DNA from: Sva-07 sp963707515
GTDB taxonomy: Bacteria; Actinomycetota; Acidimicrobiia; Acidimicrobiales; Ilumatobacteraceae
Assembly: GCA_963707515.1 (NCBI GenBank)
Contig: CAVPQI010000001.1
Coordinates: forward strand, 1,240,001 to 1,304,000
DNA: 64,000 nucleotides
Reading direction: 5' to 3'
The notes below the pieces were generated by a model that was given only the letters and a program-made list of their open reading frames with translations, did no database searches and had not been told where the DNA came from. Positions 1 to 8,865 of this stretch are shown here, piece after piece (within the stretch, counting starts at the first letter, position 1; the number at the start of each line of letters is the position of its first letter). A program made the translations under genes and the position numbers.

Positions 1-989
1 TCGTGGTCACCGCGTCGAGGTCCGGCGACCGCGGCCGCATCGAGCAGCGCTTCCGCTTCGTCTACCCCGAGCTCGGCGCAACGGCGAACGAGGGCACCAA
101 CACGCAACGGCGCACGTTCGGCGGGCACTCCTTCTGCGGCCAGGGCGGCGCCGAGGTGCTCGGCCGGTACGGCTTCGGCGACGCCGCCACCCAGATCGCC
201 GAGCAGGTGTTGGAGCTGCTCGCCGCGCCCAACTGTCCGACGGGCGTGATGGATCTGCTGCTCGCCCCCGATCAGATGATCCTCCAGATCCACGAGTCGA
301 TCGGCCACCCGCTCGAGCTCGACCGGATCCTCGGCGACGAGCGCAACTACGCCGGCACGAGCTTCGTCACGCCGGAGATGTTCGGCAGCTACCAGTACGG
401 CTCGCCGTTGCTCAACGTCACGTTCGACCCGACCGTGCCCGGCCAGCTGGCCTCGTACGGGTTCGACGACGACGGCACCCCGGCCGAGCGCCAACACCTG
501 ATCGAGAACGGCATCCTCGTGCGCGGACTCGGCGGCGCCGTGTCGCAACGACGCAGCGGCATCCCGGGTGTGGCCAACTCGCGGGCCGAGAACTGGAACC
601 GCCCGCCGATCGACCGCATGGCCAACCTCAACGTCGAGCCCGGCGAGTCGACGGTCGACGAGCTGATCGCCTCGATCGAGCACGGCGTCTACATGCACAC
701 CAACAACTCGTGGTCGATCGACGACAGCCGCAACAAGTTCCAGTTCGGCTGCGAATACGGGCAGCTGATCGAGGACGGCGAGATCGTCGGCGCCGTCCGC
801 AACCCGGGCTACCGGGGCATCTCGTCCACGTTCTGGCGCAACCTGTCCGGCGTCGCCGATCGCTCCAGCTTCACGGTGATGGGCACGCCGAACTGCGGCA
901 AGGGCGAGCTCAACCAGGTGATCGGCACCGGCCACGCCTCGCCGGCGTGCAAGTTCTCCGACGTCGAGGTGTTCGGAGGCGAATCGTGA
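1..989 (+). CDS. tldD: TldD-family metalloprotease, 5' truncated by window edge
   Basis: C-terminal 328 codons of a TldD protein; the reading frame is already open at base 3, so the true start lies outside the window. The zinc-protease signature HESIGH (HEx3H) is at visible residues 97-102, followed by ELDR. The Gly/Cys-rich end (GTPNCGKGELNQ) is also typical of TldD. In other bacteria TldD works with PmbA (TldE) as a heterodimeric protease acting on unfolded or modified peptides. The next gene is the PmbA partner and its GTG start overlaps this stop codon (GTGA), so the two are translationally coupled. The family call is firm; the substrate is unknown. Confidence 0.93.
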   Translation, partial: VVTASRSGDRGRIEQRFRFVYPELGATANEGTNTQRRTFGGHSFCGQGGAEVLGRYGFGDAATQIAEQVLELLAAPNCPTGVMDLLLAPDQMILQIHESIGHPLELDRILGDERNYAGTSFVTPEMFGSYQYGSPLLNVTFDPTVPGQLASYGFDDDGTPAERQHLIENGILVRGLGGAVSQRRSGIPGVANSRAENWNRPPIDRMANLNVEPGESTVDELIASIEHGVYMHTNNSWSIDDSRNKFQFGCEYGQLIEDGEIVGAVRNPGYRGISSTFWRNLSGVADRSSFTVMGTPNCGKGELNQVIGTGHASPACKFSDVEVFGGES

Positions 990-2350
990 CCACCGATCTG
1001 TCGTTCGCCCGGCCGGCCGTCGACGACCAGTCCTACTTCGACGAGCTGGTGACCGCGGCGACCGCCAAGTTGGTCGGCGCCGAGGTACTGCTGGCCAACG
1101 TCGCCGGGGAACGCACCGATTTCATCCGCCTCAACCACAGCGACGTCCGCCAAGCGGGCACCGTCGACCAGCAGACGCTGACGCTCGAGCTGGTCGAGGG
1201 GCAACGCCACGTCGCCGGGCGCATCCGGCTCACCGGCGACCGCGCCGTCGACGAGGGGCGCGTCGCCTCGTTGATCGGCCAGCTGCGCGAGCAGCGCAGC
1301 CACGTCAGCGACGACCCGTTCCTGCTCTACAACACCGAGCCGCGGTCGACCGAGCGCATCGAGCGCGGTGCAGTCCCCGACCCGGCTGCCGCCCTGGCCG
1401 ACATCCGCGCCGCCGGCGCGGGGCGCGACCTGGTCGGCATCTACGCCTCGGGCGACACCTACAACGGCTTCGCCAACAGCCTCGGTCAGCGCAACTGGTT
1501 CCAGTCGACGACGTTCAACCTCGACTGGTGCTTCTACCTGCGCGCCGACAAGGCGGCCAAGAACCTCTACGCCGGCTTCGAGTGGAACGACGACGCGTTC
1601 GCCGCCAAGGTCGACTGGTCGGCGCGACAGCTGGCGGCACTGGAGCGTCCGGCGATGTCGCTGTCACCCGGCGAGTACCGCACATTCCTGGCACCGCGGG
1701 CGATGGAGGAGCTGATCCAGCTGATGGCGGGCTACGGCGCGTTCGGCATGGACGCCCACCAGACCCGGCAGACGCCGCTGCTGCGCATGATCGTCGAGGG
1801 CGAGCGGTTGTCCCCGAAGCTGTCGATCACCGAGGACACCGCCTCGGGCGTCGCCGCCAACTTCCAGTCGGACGGCTTCGTGCGCCCGGACCGGGTGTCG
1901 CTGATCGTCGACGGCGCCTACGCGGACACGTTGGTGTCACCGCGTTCGGCGCGCGAGTACGGCGTCGAGACCAACGGCGCGGGCGGTCACGAGATGCCCG
2001 AGTCGGTGGCGATCGTCCCCGGCGACATCCCCGCCGCCGGCGTCAACGAAGCGCTCGGCACCGGGCTCTACGTCGGCAACCTGTGGTACACGAACTTCTC
2101 CGACCGCGCCGCCTGCCGAACCACCGGCATGACCCGTTTCGGCACGTTCTGGATGGACGACGGTGAGATCGTCGCCCCGGTCGACGTGCTGCGCTTCGAC
2201 GACACCGCCTACCACCTGCTCGGCGACCGCCTCGAGGGGCTCACCGACGAGGCAGACGTGCTGCTCGACACGTCCACGTACGGGGAGCGTTCGACGGCCA
2301 GCGCCCGCCTGCCGGGCGCCCTGGTCAGTGCCATGCGCTTCGTGCTCTGA
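986..2350 (+). CDS. pmbA: PmbA/TldE-like protein, partner of TldD
   Basis: 454-aa protein of the TldD/PmbA family that lacks the HEx3H metal motif, as expected for the non-catalytic subunit of the TldD-TldE heterodimer. The GTG start at 986 overlaps the tldD stop by four bases, which decides the start even though the frame is open further upstream. The C-terminal half (GGHEMPESVAIVPGD through the GLYVGNLWYTNFSDR segment) is the conserved PmbA core; NLWYTN is a common family motif. The subunit probably shapes the peptide cavity of TldD. No promoter is needed between the two genes. Confidence 0.88.
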   Translation: MTTDLSFARPAVDDQSYFDELVTAATAKLVGAEVLLANVAGERTDFIRLNHSDVRQAGTVDQQTLTLELVEGQRHVAGRIRLTGDRAVDEGRVASLIGQLREQRSHVSDDPFLLYNTEPRSTERIERGAVPDPAAALADIRAAGAGRDLVGIYASGDTYNGFANSLGQRNWFQSTTFNLDWCFYLRADKAAKNLYAGFEWNDDAFAAKVDWSARQLAALERPAMSLSPGEYRTFLAPRAMEELIQLMAGYGAFGMDAHQTRQTPLLRMIVEGERLSPKLSITEDTASGVAANFQSDGFVRPDRVSLIVDGAYADTLVSPRSAREYGVETNGAGGHEMPESVAIVPGDIPAAGVNEALGTGLYVGNLWYTNFSDRAACRTTGMTRFGTFWMDDGEIVAPVDVLRFDDTAYHLLGDRLEGLTDEADVLLDTSTYGERSTASARLPGALVSAMRFVL

Positions 2351-2484
2351 CGCTCGGGCACGTCGTCGGCGCAGCGTTCAAACCGGTTGCCCACGATCGC
2401 GAGGACCGATACGGTCGGCGCCACGACGGTTCGCCGTTCGTTGACCATCCGCACCATCCGCCCACGACCGAGCAGGACATCACC

Positions 2485-2778
2485 ATGAAGAAGATCCTCG
2501 TACTCCTGGCGATCATCGGAGCCATCGCCGCCGCCGCCGGCGCGTTCAAGCGCGACGACGTCAAGGCCGGCGCGAAGAAGGCGACCGAGACCGCCAGCAA
2601 GGCCGCCCATCAGGCCAAGGACAAGATCGGTCCCGTTGCGGAGAGCGCCGCCAGCGCGGTCAAGAGCACGGTCGACAAGTCGGCCGACGGCACCGAGGAC
2701 GCCGCGGAAGCTGCCGACGACGCCGCGGACAAGGCCGTCGACACGGCCGCGACCACCGCCGACACGGCGACGAACTGA
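2485..2778 (+). CDS. small Ala/Lys/Asp-rich protein with N-terminal hydrophobic segment
   Basis: 97 aa. Residues 1-20 (MKKILVLLAIIGAIAAAAGA) form a membrane anchor or uncleaved signal. The rest is a highly charged Ala/Lys/Glu/Asp/Thr sequence with no Cys, Trp or Tyr, of the kind that forms one long amphipathic helix (compare LEA-like or apolipoprotein-like small proteins of actinobacteria). No catalytic motif is visible and I do not recognise a named family. The last codons (GCGACGAACTGA, encoding ATN-stop) are the first unit of the direct-repeat cluster that follows the gene. Confidence 0.62.
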   Translation: MKKILVLLAIIGAIAAAAGAFKRDDVKAGAKKATETASKAAHQAKDKIGPVAESAASAVKSTVDKSADGTEDAAEAADDAADKAVDTAATTADTATN

Positions 2779-2838
2779 CACCGCGACGAACTGACACGCG
2801 ACGAACTGATACGCGACGAACTGAGACCGCGACGAACT
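2767..2838 (+). repeat. five direct copies of GCGACGAACTGA at 15-16 bp spacing
   Basis: Copies start at 2767, 2783, 2798, 2813 and 2829; the last is cut to GCGACGAACT. The first copy is the 3' end of the small Ala/Lys-rich gene including its stop codon. The cluster therefore looks like local tandem amplification of that gene end. It is not a CRISPR (3-4 bp spacers) and shows no dyad symmetry. Confidence 0.85.
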
Positions 2839-2878
2839 TCCGCGACTCGTCGATGCCGCGATGTGACATCGTGGCGCG

Positions 2879-3502
2879 ATGGCCATCCAGATCATCGGTG
2901 CCGGACTGGGGCGAACCGGCACGCTGTCGCTGAAGCTCGCCCTGGAACGACTGCTCGGTGGCACGTGCCACCACATGATCGAGGTCTTCGCCCGACCCGA
3001 CGAACTGGCCGTGTGGGAAGCGGCGATGCGCGGCGAGCCGGTGGACTGGGCGAGCGCACTCGCCGACTACACCGCCATCGTCGACTTCCCGGGTGCCGCG
3101 GTGTGGAAGGACATCGCCGCCGCCTTCCCCGATGCGCCGGTGCTGTTGTCCACCCGGGCCAGTGCCCAGGAGTGGTGGGACAGCGCCAGTGCGACGATCC
3201 TCGTCGACCGTGAGCCCGGCGACGACGAGTTCGCACAGCGGCTCGTGGCGATGGCCACGGCGATGTTCGAGATGTCGTTGTGCGACGACCGACACGATGC
3301 CGCCGCGGCGCAGGCGGCCTACGACGCTCACAACGCGGACGTGCGCGCCTCGGTGCCGCCCGAGCGGCTCGTCGAATACCGACCCGGTGACGGTTGGACA
3401 CCGTTGTGCCGCGCCCTCGGGGTCGACGAGCCGGACGAGCCGTTCCCCCACACCAACACCCGCCAACAGTTCCGCGCCGGTGCGGGACTCGACGCCATCT
3501 GA
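2879..3502 (+). CDS. sulfotransferase family protein (Sulfotransferase_4-like)
   Basis: 207 aa starting MAIQIIGAGLGRTGTLSLKLALERL. The N-terminal beta strand and P-loop-like GLGRTGTLSL bind the PAPS 5'-phosphosulfate in this family. The following Cys-His-His-Met segment, the DFPGAAVWKDIAAAFPDAPVLLSTR stretch (strand plus conserved STR) and a C-terminal PHTNTRQQF motif match short bacterial sulfotransferase-like proteins whose acceptors are mostly unknown. It stands alone, 100 bp after the small Ala/Lys-rich gene, and is followed at 16 bp by a flavin-fold gene. The fold is well supported; the substrate cannot be assigned. Confidence 0.82.
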   Translation: MAIQIIGAGLGRTGTLSLKLALERLLGGTCHHMIEVFARPDELAVWEAAMRGEPVDWASALADYTAIVDFPGAAVWKDIAAAFPDAPVLLSTRASAQEWWDSASATILVDREPGDDEFAQRLVAMATAMFEMSLCDDRHDAAAAQAAYDAHNADVRASVPPERLVEYRPGDGWTPLCRALGVDEPDEPFPHTNTRQQFRAGAGLDAI

Positions 3503-3518
3503 ACGAGGAGACGATCCG

Positions 3519-4022
3519 ATGCCCACCCCGAGAACCGAGCTCGACGACCGCTTCAGCCATCCCGACAGCACCGCGGTCGGTTGGGACGAGACGCAGGAGC
3601 TGATCGGGTCGGCGCAGCTGTTCTGGATCACGACAGTTCGTGCCGACGGCCGCCCCCACGTCACGCCGCTCGTCGCCGTCTGGCTCGACGACGCCCTCCA
3701 CTTCTGCACGGGCGCCGAGGAACAGAAGCAGCTCAACCTGCAGACGAACCCGAACGTCGTGCTGACCACCGGGTGCAACGAGTGGAACGTGGGTGTCGAC
3801 GTGATGGTCGAGGGATCGGCGCACCGGGTCACCGACACCGAGACCCTCGGACGGCTGGCGGCAGCGTGGGCGACGAAGTGGGACGGCAGCTGGCGCTTCG
3901 AGGCCAACGGCGACATGTTCCGCGGCGACGACGGCAGCGAGGCGCTGGTCTACGCGGTCCGCCCGACCAAGGTGCTGACGTTCGGCAAGGATCCGTACTC
4001 CCACACCCGCCACGTGTTCTGA
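3519..4022 (+). CDS. pyridoxamine 5'-phosphate oxidase (PPOX) family protein
   Basis: 167 aa with the split-barrel PPOX pattern: an N-terminal LFWITTVRADGRPHVTPLVAVWLDD strand pair, then GAEEQKQLNLQTNPNVVLTTG, where Lys/Asn contact the cofactor phosphate. Members bind FMN or F420, and in actinobacteria many are F420-dependent reductases or heme-binding proteins. The start is fixed by GAGGAG at 3505-3510, 8 bp before the ATG. It sits 16 bp after the sulfotransferase gene in the same direction and probably forms an operon with it. Cofactor and substrate are not decidable from sequence alone. Confidence 0.82.
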   Translation: MPTPRTELDDRFSHPDSTAVGWDETQELIGSAQLFWITTVRADGRPHVTPLVAVWLDDALHFCTGAEEQKQLNLQTNPNVVLTTGCNEWNVGVDVMVEGSAHRVTDTETLGRLAAAWATKWDGSWRFEANGDMFRGDDGSEALVYAVRPTKVLTFGKDPYSHTRHVF

Positions 4023-4032
4023 GCGGCGAGCG

Positions 4033-4476
4033 TCAGCGCAGCGCGGCGACGAGGCCGTCGGGATCGTCCGTGCCGATCCAGAACGCGCGGCCGTCGGCGA
4101 GCGAGAGCGCCACGGCGTCGAAGCCGCTGACGTTGTACATCCAGCCCTTGGCGACCTTGCGGACACCCCACCCGTGGTACCAGCGCACGCGCACGGGCGC
4201 CACGGCGACGATGTCCTGACGGCTGATCGTGCGCCGCGGCCACCCGAAGCGGAAAGCGACGTGGACCGCGTGCTCGTCGACCTCGACGGTGAGACGAGAG
4301 ACGTCCGCCGTGACGATCCCGACCGCGATCAGCACGCCGATCCACAGCCCGGCATTGCTGCCATCGGCGACGATGCCGGCGACGGAGAGCGCAAACACCG
4401 CGCCGACGATCGCCAACGGCCACCACGTGACCTGGTGGCGTCGGTAGGTGGTGGGCACGCCGGCCAATGCTGTCAC
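4033..4476 (-). CDS. membrane protein with two N-terminal TM helices and a PH-like soluble domain
   Basis: 147 aa with a GTG start. Two hydrophobic helices (about residues 18-37 and 43-58) precede a beta-rich domain (RLTVEVDEHAVHVAFRFGW, then ISRQDIVAVAPVR, then FDAVALSLADGRAFWIGTDDPDGLVAAL). This is the layout of bacterial PH/DUF3093-type small membrane proteins, in which the C-terminal strand reads out 'IGTDDPDGL'. It lies convergent to the PPOX gene with 10 bp between stops. Function is unknown. Confidence 0.72.
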   Translation of the reverse strand: MTALAGVPTTYRRHQVTWWPLAIVGAVFALSVAGIVADGSNAGLWIGVLIAVGIVTADVSRLTVEVDEHAVHVAFRFGWPRRTISRQDIVAVAPVRVRWYHGWGVRKVAKGWMYNVSGFDAVALSLADGRAFWIGTDDPDGLVAALR

Positions 4477-4540
4477 AGGGTCATGTCAGAGTGGCAATTG
4501 CCCACCCCGACACGACGACTGACCACCAAGGAGCCCCATC

Positions 4541-5017
4541 GTGAAGGTCTTGATCGCAACCAACGAACTGCAAGGCGCCGTCGCCGGCGACTTCGCCCAC
4601 ACCGTCGAAGGCGAGCTGGTGACCCCGCTGGTCGCCGCCTGCCACGACCTCGAATGCGGCTGCAGGCGCGGCTTCCCCGGGCTGGCAAGCACTCGGGCGA
4701 CGACCACGGCGACGGTCGTCGACCGCCCGGGCGTCACCCACGCCGACCTCTGCGACGCCGTCCGCGACTACCTCGAACGGACCGGCTGGATCGATCTGCT
4801 CGCACGCGCTGCCGACGACCGGTTCGACGACGACGAGACGTTCCTCGGCGACGTCGACGACGTCCGCGACGCCGGCGACGTGGAGGCGATGATCGCGGCG
4901 ATCGTCGCCGAGCACGTCGAGGCGATCGGCGAGATCTGCGACGCCGTGCCGCTCGGCACGGTCATCGAGCGCCACGGTGACACCGTGTCGATCCGCGCCC
5001 TGCGCCACGCCGCGTGA
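4541..5017 (+). CDS. conserved hypothetical acidic protein, 158 aa
   Basis: Starts MKVLIATNELQGAVAGDFAHTVEGELVTPLVAACHD, followed by a Cys cluster (CHDLECGCRR, residues about 38-47) that could bind metal. The rest is acidic and helical, rich in Asp/Glu. It belongs to an actinobacterial family of unknown function whose members begin in the same way; I cannot name it with confidence. It is transcribed divergently from the PH-like membrane gene, with 64 bp between the starts, and converges on the MOSC gene. Confidence 0.62.
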   Translation: MKVLIATNELQGAVAGDFAHTVEGELVTPLVAACHDLECGCRRGFPGLASTRATTTATVVDRPGVTHADLCDAVRDYLERTGWIDLLARAADDRFDDDETFLGDVDDVRDAGDVEAMIAAIVAEHVEAIGEICDAVPLGTVIERHGDTVSIRALRHAA

Positions 5018-5032
5018 GCGGTCGGGTCGGCG

Positions 5033-5887
5033 TCAGTCGACGAACACCAGGGCGTCGCCGACGTCCACGTGGCCGGGTTCGACGATCGTCGCGTACACCC
5101 CGACGTTCTGGTCGAGCTGGCGCACGATGTGGCGCAGCACGGCGCGGTCCACCGGCACCGTGTCGTCGATCTGCCGGGTGACCATCACACAGCGCGGGCA
5201 GGGGGCGCCGAACTCGATCGTCGCCGACCCGAGCTGCGCCCGCCGTCCGACCCAGTCGAACTCCGGATGTCCCGCGATGGTCGCGCCGGCGCCGTCGTCG
5301 CCCGTGTCGACGACGACCGAGGGACGGAACCGTCGCACGTCGATCGCCGAGTCCGGCAGCGCATCGGACAACGATCGCAGCGCAGCCTCGGTCATCACCA
5401 TCAGCGGGAAGACGTCGTAGTACGTGCCGGGCGGCGACTCGAACTCGGTGATCACCGGCGGAAAGATCGAGAAGTCGGGAAACGGCTCGTCGGCTTCACG
5501 ACCGAAGATCGTCCGCAACTCCTCGACGATGTCGTCGGAGTCCGGCGCCCCGCGCCGGTAGTGCTCGAGGTCGTCCGCCGGGGCCAGCCGTTCGAGACGC
5601 ACCCGATGCTCGAGCGCAGCGCTCACCCGCTCGTCGACGTCGGCGTCGGACGTGGCGGTCGACGTGCCATCGGGCAGCGTGATCTCGACGTGGCCGTCGG
5701 CGACGTCACGCGCCCCCAGCAGCATCAGCGAGGCGATCTTCTTGGCACCGCGAATGCCGCCGCGCTCGAGGTCGCGGGCGGCCCACGTGCGATCCCCGAC
5801 GACGCCCAACTCGTCGACATCGACGGCGTCCACGCGACCGCCGATCATCGACTTCACCGGGTACCGCCACAACTGGCTCACCTGCAT
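5033..5887 (-). CDS. MOSC domain-containing protein
   Basis: 284 aa from MQVSQLWRYPVKSM, the usual first residues of MOSC_N proteins; an ATG six codons upstream is less likely. An N-terminal beta-barrel domain is followed by a MOSC domain with the conserved Cys segment FGAPCPRCVMVTRQID (around residues 224-238). The MOSC fold is found in molybdenum-cofactor sulfurases and mARC/YcbX-type reductases, where the conserved Cys ligates Mo. It lies 24 bp downstream of the WS/DGAT gene on the same strand, without obvious functional link. The likely role is Moco-dependent N-hydroxyl reduction or sulfur transfer. Confidence 0.87.
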   Translation of the reverse strand: MQVSQLWRYPVKSMIGGRVDAVDVDELGVVGDRTWAARDLERGGIRGAKKIASLMLLGARDVADGHVEITLPDGTSTATSDADVDERVSAALEHRVRLERLAPADDLEHYRRGAPDSDDIVEELRTIFGREADEPFPDFSIFPPVITEFESPPGTYYDVFPLMVMTEAALRSLSDALPDSAIDVRRFRPSVVVDTGDDGAGATIAGHPEFDWVGRRAQLGSATIEFGAPCPRCVMVTRQIDDTVPVDRAVLRHIVRQLDQNVGVYATIVEPGHVDVGDALVFVD

Positions 5888-5911
5888 GGCGGCACCGTAC
5901 GCCATGTCGGG

Positions 5912-7366
5912 TCAGGCCATCGTCAGGTCGGCGAACGCCTCGGCGGTCGCGTCGCGCAAGTCGCCCGGCGCCTCGACCGCCACCGGGTCGATGAACATGC
6001 CGATGTCGAAGCTGTGCTCGTAGGACAGGCCGGTGGCGTTGCAGGCGGTGCCGGCGACCGGCCCCATCGTGATGATCCGTAGCAGCCGTGCGCCGGAGAC
6101 GTACAGCGGGAACGGCGCACCGCGCAGGTTGGACGTGGCGAAGTCGACCTTGCCCGCGGTCGCCCGGGCGGCGGCGGTGACCACCGACGTCGGGAGCAGG
6201 TTGGCGATGCCCGACAGTGCGCTCATGCCGGCACCATCGGGGATCGACGCCCGCTTCTGCACCAACCGATTGTGCACCTCGTGGACCCGCTCGGCGATCG
6301 GCATCGGCACACCGGGAAGCTGCACGGGCACGGGTGTGAAGGAGTTGCCGCCGAGCGCGTTGTCGTGCCGGGTGCTCAGCACGAAGCTCGAGTTGAACGC
6401 CTCCACCCGCACGCCCCGATCGGCGTGGTAGCGCACGGCGCCCTCGGTGAGCCCGGCGAGGAAGGCGTCGTTGATCGTGACCTCGAGCCGCTTCGACGCC
6501 GCCTTCAGCTCGTCGAGCGACAACCCGATGTGCTCGAGGTGGCGGTGCCGGGAGCGATGCGTCCACAGCGGCGACCCGCCGGACACCTCGTTGTCCGACC
6601 CCGTCAGCGCCTCGACGGTCGCCCGGACCGTGGCCACGAACCCGTCCACGGCACCCGCTGCACGGCGCGGGTCGGCCGGCCAGATCGCCACTTCGCCGGC
6701 GATGCGCCGAGCGACGCCGAGCTGCCGCCGCGTGAGGTGAGCCAGCGACTGGCCGATCGCCGCGGGCAACCCGTCGGAGAGGTCACCACCGAGCTGCTTG
6801 GCACGATGCGACTCGACGGCAGTCGCCACGATCGCCTCGAGGTCGATCTCGTCGGGCGGCGGAGTGTCCGGGGCAAGCTGCTGGTACATCTCGGCCATCC
6901 GCAACTGACCGATGCCGTCGGCGACCGAGTGGTGCACGATCGACCACAGCGCCGTCCGTCCGTCCTCCAGGCCCTCGATGACGACGAAGCGCCACAGCGG
7001 GCGGGTCCGGTCGAGCGGCTCCGTGTAGAGATCGGCGGCGAGGTCGAAGAGCTGGCGTTCGGTGCCGGGCTCGGGGAGCCGGATGCGCCGCACGTGGTGG
7101 TCGAAGTCGAACTCGGGGTCGGGGACCCACGCCGGCGGCGCCAGCCGGCCGATGCCGGGCACGACCCGCTCGTAGAGGCGGGGCATCCGCGCCACCGCCC
7201 GCCGCATCGTGCGCCGGAAGTGCTCGTCGTCGAGCGGACCGTCGAAGATCGCCACCGAGGCACCGTTCGGGTTCAGCCACGGGTCCTTCTCGATGTTCCA
7301 CATCAACGCTTCGTGGTCCGTCATGCGATCACTGAAGCGCTGCTCGCGTTCACGAAGTTCGGTCAT
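5912..7366 (-). CDS. WS/DGAT/MGAT-type acyltransferase (wax ester/triacylglycerol synthase)
   Basis: 484 aa. The catalytic HHxxxDG motif is intact (HHSVADG, residues 145-151), followed by a family-typical GIGQLRM helix. The C-terminal condensation-like half has the LRGAPFPLYVSGARL and FDIGMFIDPVAVEAPGDL segments of the family. The enzyme transfers an acyl group from acyl-CoA to diacylglycerol or a fatty alcohol to make storage lipid. The gene directly follows a HAD-PlsC fusion on the same strand (12 bp gap), so the pair covers phosphatidate formation, possibly dephosphorylation, and final acylation. Confidence 0.92.
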   Translation of the reverse strand: MTELREREQRFSDRMTDHEALMWNIEKDPWLNPNGASVAIFDGPLDDEHFRRTMRRAVARMPRLYERVVPGIGRLAPPAWVPDPEFDFDHHVRRIRLPEPGTERQLFDLAADLYTEPLDRTRPLWRFVVIEGLEDGRTALWSIVHHSVADGIGQLRMAEMYQQLAPDTPPPDEIDLEAIVATAVESHRAKQLGGDLSDGLPAAIGQSLAHLTRRQLGVARRIAGEVAIWPADPRRAAGAVDGFVATVRATVEALTGSDNEVSGGSPLWTHRSRHRHLEHIGLSLDELKAASKRLEVTINDAFLAGLTEGAVRYHADRGVRVEAFNSSFVLSTRHDNALGGNSFTPVPVQLPGVPMPIAERVHEVHNRLVQKRASIPDGAGMSALSGIANLLPTSVVTAAARATAGKVDFATSNLRGAPFPLYVSGARLLRIITMGPVAGTACNATGLSYEHSFDIGMFIDPVAVEAPGDLRDATAEAFADLTMA

Positions 7367-7378
7367 CGAGTCTCCACG

Positions 7379-8818
7379 TCACGTGTCGGTCCCCGGACGG
7401 CGGAGGCGTTCGGCGTCGGGGTCACCGGTGTAGCCGGGCGGGTAGGTCAGCGCCAGCTCGTCGGCGGTCGGCGTTCGCCGTTGACGTGCCTCGGGCGGGA
7501 GCAGGGCGACGATCGCCTTCATGATCCGCTTCGTGTCGGCGTCGGCACTGCGGTAGTTGAGTTTGACCGGTGGTCCGACCGTGGCCGTCACGACGGGGCG
7601 GTTGGCGATCGACAGGCGCGGCAGGCGTGAACTGCGCGGCCACACGTGCTCGGTTCCCCACAGGCCGACGGGGATCACGGGCGCCTTCGTCGCCGCGGCG
7701 ATGCGTGCCGCACCCCACCGACCCTCGAGCTCGGGATCGAAGAAGGCGGGCCCTCGGGGGATCGTCCCTTCGGGCGCGATCATCAGCAGCTCACCGGCGT
7801 CGAGCGCGGCGATCGCCGCATCGAGCGGTTCGTCGGAACCCGTGCCGCGGTCGACGGGGATACCGCCCGAGGCGCGCAGGATCGCTCCGACGAGCGGGAC
7901 GTCGAAGACCTCCTTCTTGCCGAGGCCACGGACGTTGCGCCCGGCCTTGGCGATGACCAGCGCCATCACGACGGGGTCGAAGTAGGAGCGGTGGTTGAAC
8001 ACCACGATCGCCGGTCCGCGGCGCGGGATGTGCTCGACGCCGGTGACGGCGATGCGCGCGTTGGGCGTGAGGATCTCCTCACGGACGAACGGGCGGCCCC
8101 ACTCCTGGAGCTCCTTGCCGAGCACCTTGACGACGCCGTCGGAGCGGTCGAAGTGCTTGACCGGCCAACCGCGAATGGCGGCGACGAGGCGCAGTTGGAG
8201 GTCGGGGTTGACGGCGACGGGATGCCCGACCATCGCCAGCAGCGGGGCGTCGAAGTAGCTGTCGCTGTACGCCCAGCTGGCGGCGAGGTCGATCTCGTGC
8301 TGCTCTGCCCAGACGCGCACGGCGTCGGCCTTCGAACGACCCCACACGAACTCGCCGGTCATCCGTCCGGTGAACACCTCGCCGTCGGGGCCGTCGCGCC
8401 GCGCCCACTCGGTGGCGACCACGTCGTCGAACCCGAGTCGCTGCGCCAGCGGCTCGACGAACACCCGCGGCGACGTGGTCGCCAGCACGAGCATCCGTCC
8501 GGCGGCGCGGTGCTCGGCGATCGCGGCGCGCGCAGCGGGCACGACGTCGGCGTCGAGCTCGACGGCGGCCTCGGCCATCGCCTGCTCGACGGCCGCCGTG
8601 CTCCACCCGTTGGCGGCACGGCTCGACAGTCGCGCCGGTTGCATCAGCAGCCACGTCTCACCGAACTGCTCGTAGAACTTCGTCAACACGTCGACGAGCG
8701 GCAGCTGACGGGCGTCGCCGAACCCGGCCGCGGCAAGGTGGGCGCGGAACACGGTCGCCGACGAGGTCGTGATGAGCGTCCGATCGAGGTCGAACACGGC
8801 GACCGCGCGGCGTGCCAT
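7379..8818 (-). CDS. HAD-IB phosphatase / 1-acylglycerol-3-phosphate acyltransferase fusion
   Basis: 479 aa, two domains. The N-terminal HAD-IB (SerB-like) domain has the nucleophile motif DLDRT at 10-14 and later YSDSYFDAPLL. The C-terminal PlsC domain has the catalytic NHRSYFD (NHx4D) near residue 275 and EGTIPRG near 347. Such fusions are common in actinobacteria and are thought to make phosphatidate and perhaps release diacylglycerol. The start lies 6 bp after a -10-like TAGGCT (minus strand, 8825-8830) with no Shine-Dalgarno sequence, so the mRNA is probably leaderless. Probably cotranscribed with the WS/DGAT gene. Confidence 0.92.
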   Translation of the reverse strand: MARRAVAVFDLDRTLITTSSATVFRAHLAAAGFGDARQLPLVDVLTKFYEQFGETWLLMQPARLSSRAANGWSTAAVEQAMAEAAVELDADVVPAARAAIAEHRAAGRMLVLATTSPRVFVEPLAQRLGFDDVVATEWARRDGPDGEVFTGRMTGEFVWGRSKADAVRVWAEQHEIDLAASWAYSDSYFDAPLLAMVGHPVAVNPDLQLRLVAAIRGWPVKHFDRSDGVVKVLGKELQEWGRPFVREEILTPNARIAVTGVEHIPRRGPAIVVFNHRSYFDPVVMALVIAKAGRNVRGLGKKEVFDVPLVGAILRASGGIPVDRGTGSDEPLDAAIAALDAGELLMIAPEGTIPRGPAFFDPELEGRWGAARIAAATKAPVIPVGLWGTEHVWPRSSRLPRLSIANRPVVTATVGPPVKLNYRSADADTKRIMKAIVALLPPEARQRRTPTADELALTYPPGYTGDPDAERLRRPGTDT

Positions 8819-8865
8819 CGCCGCAGCCTAGGTGAGCGGTGACGACCCGTCGGCGGGCCGGATCA

